From Gracilariopsis chorda (lineage: Eukaryota > Rhodophyta > Florideophyceae > Gracilariales > Gracilariaceae), in the NCBI GenBank assembly GCA_003194525.1, contig NBIV01000274.1, forward strand, positions 33,928 through 97,927: a stretch of 64,000 nt of DNA, read 5' to 3'. The notes under the pieces are model-generated. The model saw only the letters and a program-made list of their open reading frames with translations. It searched no databases and was not told where the DNA came from. Below are positions 56,026 to 64,000 of the stretch, piece after piece. Position 1 is the first letter of the stretch. The number at the start of each line of letters is the position of its first letter. The position numbers were made by a program, and so were the translations under genes.

Positions 56026-56754
56026 TATACTGAAGTTTCATTGCAGACTTGCCTGCAACAGACGTATATACTGCACTGGCGCAGTGCCAAATGCATCTCG
56101 CTTGCTGACCCTAACCACTATTTTCCATCCCATTCAGGCTTGGCCAATAGCGCAGTGTCGTAACCTTTTGCTACTTTGGGCACTGTTTGCTGGCCTGGGA
56201 CCTAGGCAAGGCCGAGCTCGTGTGCAGGTCGCCACAAGAGTAACCCACTAAGTACCACGGATCTGGGAAAATTCAGGTGCTCCTCTGTGGTATACTGGTC
56301 GTTTGACGGCGATCAGGAAGTCTGAGGGTTTACCGGACCTAATACCAGCTTGCTGTGCAGGGTCCGGGGCGGCCGCCGTGTCGTACCTCTTGGGGCCGGA
56401 AAGCACACTTCGGTGTGTGAGTAAAGGCAGACCAATCCTTACAACCGGACGCGGGTTAAACATCAAACGGCTTGAAAACCGGCTGGGCACACTCCGCCCG
56501 TCATAATCCAACAGGAGTGTGTCGAGAGTCCCTGTGCTGCGCACGACTGCATCGGGTAAATATAAGCCTTGCAGCAATTTGTTTTTTTAATTGCTGCATG
56601 CGACTAGGCCCGGTGGGTGCAACGCAACAAACTGCAACCAGTTTTTTTCACTTTCAACTTTGTGTTTTATTGGGAATTATTCTGGAACTCTGGCAAATTT
56701 TTTAACGGTTTAAAAACATAAAATTGTTTGTTTTCTTTTCTTTAGTAAATTGAA

Positions 56755-59700
56755 ATGACGAGAGGAGGGTGACGTCTGAACTCTGGTGGCATCCGATCTA
56801 ACTCGAGAGGTGCCAGAGACAATTCTGGAGGTGCCAGGTTGAACGCAGGCGGTTCAAGGCAAAACGCTGGTGGTCGTCGCGTCGGCAGTGGTGGAGCACG
56901 GGCAGGAGCTGGAAGACCCCGAAGAGAACCAGCTCCTCCATCTCCAGATGAGTTGGGAGTAAATGAGAGCGGAGCACACGTTCAAGGACCTATTGTTCCA
57001 GTGGTTGAAGAAGACGAAATTACTCCTGCACCTACTTCGGTTGCAGCAGCAGTTAGCACAAGCGCCGCTGGAGCCAGTGGGTCCGCTGCCACAGATCTAC
57101 CAACATCGTGCCCAATTCCTGGATTTCTGGAGTTTGTGAGAGGCCTTCCAAGTCACATTCCACCGCCTCCGATGCCTCCCCCTCTCCCACCGATGCCTGC
57201 AGAACAGATGCCTATTGCAATGGAATTGGAAGAGGATGAGATCATCCCTGCTCCCTCACAGCCACCGCCATCACAGCAGCCTGCTCTGCCACAAGCTGAA
57301 CAAGAGGAAGAACAGATGCCAGTCCCGATGGAAGTGGAAGAGGATGAGATCACCCCGGCTCTTTCACACCCGCCGCCGCAGCCTGCGTTGCCACAATCGG
57401 AACAGGAAGAACAACAGATGTCCATTCCGATGGAGGTGGAAGCGGATGAGATCACACCGGCTCCCTCACACCAGCGGCAGCATCAGCCACAGCAACAGCT
57501 TGATACGACGGTCATGCACTGTGCTGGGCGTCCTGATCGAGGACTCTATCGCGTGTACTATGCGTGGGATTCCGTGGCAGCTCAGGCGAGGAATGATCCG
57601 GCCATCCGTGCAAGCGTGCCGGAGTTTGAGACGCTTCCCACTGCAGGTCAAAGGCGATGCGGAAGATGCGGCGAGCACGCACACACGCTCTCCTCCTGCC
57701 CGTACCGGGACTGGACATTGAGAATTCATAGCTGCAAGTACTGCGGATGCGTTTTGCTTGGCAAAGAGACCAATGGAGAGTGCTGTGGAATGAAAAGAAT
57801 ATCAGGGTGGGGCGTCACGTTCCGCAGAAGGCATAACAACGAGTTGGTTCGCAGTCTTTATAGTCTGAGAGCCTTTCACAGCCATTTTCTCAACTTGAAT
57901 ACGCTCTTCGCTACGACGCAAGCGTTCATGGACATGTCGTATGTGACGGGAGGCGGTCCCTCCTTTCTGAGACTTGAGGGAAACGCAGCTCTCGCTCTGC
58001 CCACGCAGAACCAGAACAACACGCGCTACAGCTTTCTGTGGGGTACTGGTCCCCCTAACTTGGATCCCTCTCACTATGCGCGTGCCAATTTGCGTGCGTT
58101 CATTCAAGATATCAACGTACGAGACATCGTGCCCAAGTTGTACGATGTGATCCAGCCCAAGCCAGACGTGGTGCGTGAGCGGTACCGATCCATGCTTAGC
58201 ACGCAACAACAACAACAAAATGCAGATACCGCCGTCGATATCAGCATGCAGGCAGCAGAAGAGGGAGTAGTCGTACGTGGTTACGAAGGAACCCGAAGTG
58301 CCACAGTCAGTGCTCCTCACGTAGGTGCTGGGCCTCTCCCTGAAGATGCTCCTGGTGGGGGGCCAACCATGATGAGAACGCTGGTCGTGGATCCGACTGG
58401 CCTGTACCGAGTGGAGTCTCAAGTACCGCGCTTGGTAGAAGGAACCGTAACAGAAGAGCACGCCGTAGTGACGGCTGCTGGTGCTGCTAATGCTGGAGAT
58501 GGGGCGACTGCGAATGCCGCAAACAATGCGCAAGTGCGGTACCGCCTTCTAAAACCGGCATCCAAAATGGCAGAGAAAGGCACTTTTCCTCTTCTCTACC
58601 CGTACGGAGATCAGCACGAACCGTTTGACATTGGCGTGTTTCTGGAGGCAAAGAACTCAACACAGCAAATCTCAGGTCTCAGCGTCAACGAGTGGAAGCT
58701 CCGAAAGCTCACCTGGGCTGAGAACGCGAAGAGACGACTGTACTCAGACAACATCCTTCTGGACAGTGGACCGTTGATGCAGATGTGGATGCTTCGCACC
58801 CACACAAACATTGAGGACATGCGACTGCGTTTCTTCGAAAGAGAACAACGGGCACGCATTGTACAAGAGCAAGAAATGCAGCAAGCACAACAGCAAACCG
58901 GTCACGTGCCACAATCCCAGTTCGTGCTAATGGGACGCATCTTTCTGCCCGATGACTCCGTCAACTCAGCAGCATACTGGAAGAACAAGCGCATGGATGT
59001 ACAGGCGATCGTGGCGCGGAGAGGACCGCCTTCTCTGTTCATTACAATCACCATGAACATCTGGCGAGAGGACATCCAGCGTCTTGGGATGGACACCACC
59101 AATCGTGGCGCATTTACGGCACAAAGTAACCGCCCTCGACCGTTTGACCGACCGGATCTGATTGCAAGGGTGTACAACCAGTACGCAAACGACTTCATGA
59201 AAGATTTGGAGAAGAACTCGGAGCAGATCTTTGGATTGAAGTGCCTGGGGCTTGCATCAAAGCTCGAGTTTCAAGAGCGCAATGTGCCTCATCACCACAT
59301 GCTCGTGTGGCTCGAAGGAGGCGTGATTGAAGACGTTGATGTGATCGACGAGCTCATTCGTGCAGAACTTCCCCTTCCAGGCGAAGACGACGCGTTGCGT
59401 GCTCTCATTCGTTCCATGCACAGGCACCGCCACTCCACCTATTGCCGGAATCGCGCTGGGCGGTGCAAGTTTGGATACGACAGCAATATGATTGTGCCGG
59501 AGACGTACATTGAAGAAGGCACGAATCGCGTTATTTACCGCAGAAGAAGGCAAGAAGACCTCAAGATTGTGCCGTACAACCCAACTCTGACCAAGAAGTA
59601 CCGCTCTCATATCAACGTAGAACGCACGCAAGGAGGGGGCGCAGTGGCTTATCTGATGAAGTACGCGTTTAAGCAGCCCAAAGCTCAGGAGGTGGTGCTC

Positions 59701-62176
59701 AATGTGAGTGATGCTAATGAGACAGGCACACACAACGAGCAGCAACAAGAGCCACAGGTGCAGAACGACATTCGTGCATACATGCGAGCGCGTGTGGTGG
59801 GCGCCGTCAATGCAGCTTGGAGACTTTTCGAGTTTCGACATGTTCACATCGTACCAAAAGTAGAGCGACTGGCCATTCACTTGGAAGGAGAGCGCACATT
59901 TCTGCTGAGAGGTCCAAACCAGCTCTCTTCTGCATCACAGCCGTCTACACTGGAGAGATACTTTGCAAGGCCCGAAGCATACGCGAACCTCGACTACCTT
60001 TCGTACTTTGAAAAAGTGCGATTGTATCGCACGCTTCCAGCCCGCGTGCTTAACCAATACGACGGAGACAGCACTCAGGTGCCCACAGACGACTGCGATC
60101 CGCCCATGTACGTGGTAGAGCGCACGGACGACGAGCAGTGTGTCGCAAGGATCAGAGCTGTTTCACCGTCGGACATTGAGCTCTTTGCTCTGTGCTTGCT
60201 GCTCATGAATCACGGCTCGAGCTCTTATGAAGACGCAAGGACTTTCAACGGACAGCAGTATGGAACGTATCGTGAAACTGCGATTGTAAGCGGACTGCTC
60301 GCGGACGGATCCGAGTTTGATATTGCATTGCAAGAAGCAGTGCAGATATACAGCACGCCCTCAGAGCTACGACGTCTGGTTGTCACAGTATACCAACAAG
60401 GCGCAGACCCAGAAAAAATGGCCGTCGAAAACTGGGAGGCGTTATGTAGCGACATACATACAGGAGATGAGCAGCAACGAAAGCAAGAAATGTATCGACG
60501 GGTGGTGGAAATCTCAGACCGGCACGGAGGACGACTGCTTCGCGATCGCAGCTTCTTCTCCCAGCACCTACAGCAGGATCATACAGCATTGACTGAGGCA
60601 AATCGAGCTACAATAACTCGAGACGCACGAGTGGTGCGAAATTCGTCAACTTTGCAGTCAAGGTACGCCACCTTAAAACCTCGCCAAAGACAAGTCATTG
60701 ACACCGTCATTGCTGCATTGCAACAACGACAGGCACTGCAGGAGCGAACAAGCACTCCTGGAAACGTGTTCTTAGTGCAAGGATCCGCAGGAACCGGAAA
60801 GACATACGTGCTCAACCTCCTTCGTGATATCGTTGAGTCGGAAGGAATGCTCGCCGAAATGACTGCTACAACAGGCATTGCAGCTTCGTTGTACGAAGGT
60901 GGCCGCACTTTACATAGCCTGCTCGGACTGGGTGTAGCTGATAGGGACAGCACAAGCAGCACTACAGCCACTTTGTCAAAGTACGGTCCCCGATCTCAAC
61001 GTGCAGAACTGCTACGTGAAATACAACTGCTCGTCTTGGATGAGGCGTCCATGCTCTCACGAAAGCTCTTCGAACTCATGGATGCGTTGCTCAAAGATCT
61101 TCGCTGCAGTGGAATGGAAAACCCGCCTCCGTTTGGGGCTTGACCATCATTCTATCCGGCGACTACTCCCAGCTGCTTCCAGTGGTGCCGCAGGTGTACA
61201 TGGAGGCCGAGCCAAGTGGTAATGTGAGACGAGTTTACACAAACATTCTCAACGAATTGCCGTGGAAGAGTGATCTGTGGACATTGTGCTCGGTTCAAGT
61301 GCTGTACCTCACGGAACAAGTACGCCAAGCGGATGATCCGGCATTTGCGTCGCTGTTACGTTCCATTGCACGAAACACAATATCCAACAACGCTCCGCTA
61401 CCACTCAGATCTACCGGTGGCATGCAAACCGCCTACCAATTCCTGTGGAAGTGGCTCACAACACGACGCAGGGAGGATGTGGATCTCAGCAAAATGCTCA
61501 TTGCCTCCACAAATCAGTTGGTCGATGAACACAATGCGGCAGCGCTGGATCTGTTTCCTGGTGAACGCTTCACTCTTCCGTCAGCTACGACGGTACAACC
61601 TGACGGTGTACCAAACTCAGAGCCCGACGTCACCAATACCTTTGTTCCCGAGTTTGCGTATCAGTATGCACCTACTGGTTACCTCCTCATAACTTGGATT
61701 TGAAGATTGGTGTGCCAGTTATGGTCATTCGGAACGTGTTGCATCCGGCTGTGGTCAACGGAAAGCTGTTCGTAGTCGTGCGTGTCGATCACTTTACGAT
61801 GCAGGTGGCTCGATTCGACGAGAACAGACAGGTGCTCGAACGACAGCTCCTGCATCGTATCGACTTCGAGTTTTCTTTCGCAGATATTCGCATGATTCGA
61901 AGGCAGTTTCCCATTCGTCTCGCGTTTGCAGCTACCGTTCACAAAGGACAGGGAAAGACTTTGGATGGCTTGGTTGTGGATGTGCGATCCAACTTCTTCT
62001 GCGCTGGTCAGTTGTATGTCGCATTGTCGCGCGTTCGAAGGAACGACCATGTGCTGCTCCTGCATGATCCGCAGCTTACACCCGAGAATGCGCACACAAT
62101 TCATCCCATGCCTGTTCCCATCGCCAACCCAGTGCTGCCTGAAGCTATTCAGTTCTGCATCCCTCCACAACCGTAA
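56755..62176 (+). pseudogene. Helitron Rep-helicase (RepHel), near intact
   Basis: Rolling-circle replication initiator fused to a Pif1-type helicase. The ATG at 56755 is followed by TGA at codon 6 (56770), where copy 2 has CGA. The long frame then runs to 61141. N-terminal Gly/Arg/Asn-rich repeats; three tandem repeats of about 35 residues around MEVEEDEITPA; zinc-finger-like CGRCGEHAHTLSSC and CKYCGC; the HUH-type Rep motif reads NVPHHHMLVWLEGG; a Tyr motif AVAYLMKYAFK. Helicase: Walker A GSAGTGKT, DEAS box, SGDYSQLLP, and C-terminal [11 protein letters not shown] and YVALSR. Two single-base losses shift the frame: in a G run near 61135 and near 61682 before the [10 protein letters not shown] part. 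With these repaired by eye the domain order is complete. The lesions may be real or assembly errors. Confidence 0.9.
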
Positions 62177-62614
62177 TCATATCCCTTGCATTCTTCTTTC
62201 ATTGAATTAAACTACTTGCTTTTCTGCTTTTGCTTTCTCCACCCTCTTTTTTCCTCACCGCTGTTTATCACTCCTCCACCGCGGCGCGCAGCGCCGCCCG
62301 CGGCCGAAGGCCGCTTCCTCTTTGTCTCAACACCCCACTCTTAATGATTTACACATGTATGAGGGGGGTGTTGTTGATTGATAGGAGGCGGTGCGCCAAT
62401 AAACCGCCCTGTATGCCCCTCTACGCGCATGCAAATCGCCCATTTGGCGCAAACGCCTCCCCACCATTAAAAAACATTCAGCAGCAGCAGCAGCAGCAAA
62501 GCGTTCAGTTAATTTGCTGCTGCTGCTGCAAGTTGACTGTGCAATGGCTGCTGAATGGCTTGCAATACAATCAAATTGTTGTGCCAGCCACTCAGCAGCA
62601 AAACCCCGCCTGTT

Positions 62615-62695
62615 CATTTCCGACACGTGGCAAATTGCACTGCGCCAGTGCAGCGCATTCCGACACGTGGCAAATTGCACTGCGCCAGTGCAGCG
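62615..62695 (+). repeat. 40-bp tandem repeat, two units
   Basis: Same unit as at 55906, one unit fewer; the first unit has an extra T. Confidence 0.85.
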
Positions 62696-63425
62696 TATAC
62701 TGAAGTTTCATTGCAGACTTGCCTGCAACAGACGTATATACTGCACTGGCGCAGTGCCAAATGCATCTCGCTTGCTGACCCTAACCACTATTTTCCATCC
62801 CATTCAGGCTTGGCCAATAGCGCAAGTGTCGTAACCTTTTGCTACTTTGGGCACTGTTTGCTGGCCTGGGACCTAGGCAAGGCCGAGCTCGTGTGCAGGT
62901 CGCCACAAGAGTAACCCACTAAGTACCACGATCTGGGAAAATTCAGGTGCTCCTCTGTGGTATACTGGTCGTTTGACGGCGATCAAGGAAGTCTGAGGGT
63001 TTACCGGACCTTAATACCAGCTTGCTGTGCAGGGTCCGGGGCGGCCGCCGTGTCGTACCTCTTGGGGCCGGAAAGCACACTTCGGTGTGTGAGTAAAGGC
63101 AGACCAATCCTTACAACCGGACGCGGGGGTTAAACATCAAACGGCTTGAAAACCGGCTGGGCACACTCCGCCCGTCATAATCCAACAGGAGTGTGTCGAG
63201 AGTCCCTGTGCTGCGCACGACTGCATCGGGTAAATATAAGCCTTTGCAGCAATTTTTTTTTTAATTGCTGCATGCGACTAGGCCCGGTGGGTGCAACGCA
63301 ACAAACTGCAACCAGTTTTTCACTTTCAACTTTGTGTTTTATTGGGAATTATTCTGGAACTCTGGCAAATTTTTTAACGGTTTAAAAAACATAGAATTGT
63401 TTTTTCTTTTCTTTGGTAAATTGAA

Positions 63426-64000
63426 ATGACGAGAGGAGGGCGACGTCTGAACTCTGGTGGCATCCGATCTAACTCGGGGGGTGCCAGAGACAATTCTGGA
63501 GGTGCCAGGTTGAACGCAGGCGGTTCAAGGCAAAACGCTGGTGGTCGTCGCGTCGGCAGTGGTGGAGCACGGGCAGGAGCTGGAAGACCCCGAAGAGAAC
63601 CAGCTCCTCCAGCTCCAGATGAGTTGGGAGTAAATGAGAGCGGAGCACACGTTCAAGGACCTATTGTTCCAGTGGTTGAAGAAGACGAAATTACTCCTGC
63701 ACCTACTTCGGTTGCAGCAGCAGTTAGCACAAGCGCCGCTGGAGCCAGTGGGTCCGCTGCCACAGATCTACCAACATCGTGCCCAATTCCTGGATTTCTG
63801 GAGTTTGTGAGAGGCCTTCCAAGTCACATTCCACCGCCTCCGATGCCTCCCCTCTCCCACCGATGCCTGCAGAACAGATGCCTATTGCGATGGAATGGAA
63901 GAGGATGAGATCATCCCTGCTCCCTCACAGCCACCGCCATCACAGCAGCCTGCTCTGCCACAAGCTGAACAAGAGGAAGAACAGATGCCAGTCCCGATGG
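63426..64000 (+). pseudogene. RepHel N-terminus of copy 2
   Basis: The ATG at 63426 starts an open frame of Gly/Arg/Asn-rich repeats (the TGA of copy 1 is CGA here). One C is missing in the run at about 63847-63851 compared with copy 1, which shifts the frame and gives a stop at 63906; the acidic repeats continue in the original frame beyond that. The rest is outside the window. Confidence 0.75.

Larger units (their letters stand above)
55617..62324 (+). mobile_element. Autonomous Helitron, copy 1
   Basis: 5' end TCTCAAACACCCCACTC preceded by A. A 1.1-kb leader with CAG/CTG tracts and 40-bp tandem repeats comes before the RepHel gene on the plus strand. The 3' end has the hairpin GCGGCCGAAGGCCGC and a tail TTCCTCTTTG ending at 62324. 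Instead of flanking host DNA the next base begins a second Helitron. Confidence 0.88.
62325..64000 (+). mobile_element. Autonomous Helitron, copy 2 (truncated by window)
   Basis: Starts TCTCAACACCCCACTC immediately after the end of copy 1, same strand. The leader and the start of RepHel are nearly the same as copy 1, but with many one-base homopolymer differences. Confidence 0.88.

Noticed and set aside
55750-56250. Several 100- to 150-codon frames in the Helitron leader
   Set aside because: Created by CAG/CTG tracts and the 40-bp tandem repeats, which stay open in many frames.
57802-58533. Minus-strand frame of 243 codons in the Helitron
   Set aside because: Antisense shadow of the RepHel gene with poor codon pattern.
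59257-59880. Minus-strand frame of 207 codons in the Helitron
   Set aside because: Same reason: antisense to the Rep domain.

Overview
The window is eukaryotic nuclear DNA dominated by transposable elements. I see no operons, bacterial promoters or ribosome binding sites, and almost every recognisable protein belongs to a eukaryotic transposon class: Ty3/gypsy and Ty1/copia LTR retrotransposons, piggyBac, pogo/Tigger, hAT-type MITE and Helitron. Base composition is moderate, and long open frames without introns suggest an intron-poor genome. A red alga or another TE-rich alga is my best guess; that is inference, because no taxonomic marker gene is present.

Layout. 1-4171: minus-strand Ty3/gypsy element cut by the window edge (protease part of pol, gag, PBS, one LTR). 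4172-4562: a coding fragment squeezed between that LTR and a decayed piggyBac copy (4563-7552), which itself carries a small Helitron (4622-5059). 7570-7731: Helitron end fragments. 9839-14494: complete Ty1/copia element with TSD TAACG and five in-frame stops. 14776-16632: intact 618-residue F-box-like protein, probably a host gene. 22182-27692: Ty3/gypsy chromovirus with TSD CTTGT and a destroyed reverse transcriptase active site. 28250-33296: a copia-like element with two identical 270-bp LTRs, TSD ACAGT, open gag and pol frames and a half-tRNA primer site; it is the youngest element here. 35767-36780: a clear viperin (RSAD2) homologue, the most notable host-type gene. 38316-38498: hAT-like MITE. 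39169-40879: an unrecognised broken gene. 41198-42280: pogo/Tigger relic. 42463-43252: solo LTR of the same family as the LTR at 3376-4171, inverted. 45059-46610: two head-to-tail non-autonomous Helitrons. 48642-50830: relic related to the young copia-like element. 51775-55555: full-length piggyBac element with TTAA flanks. 55617-64000: an autonomous Helitron directly followed, head to tail, by a second copy that runs off the window.

The genes do not form one pathway. The story is one of nested and tandem insertion: Helitrons inserted between A and T and arranged in tandem, LTR elements of at least three ages, and host sequence reduced to a few islands. The viperin-like gene (radical-SAM enzyme that in animals and prokaryotes makes the antiviral nucleotide ddhCTP) sits in such an island and is the best candidate for an interesting, under-described system. 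Several conclusions depend on single-base indels in repeats, and the two Helitron copies differ so often by homopolymer length that residual assembly error must be kept in mind.
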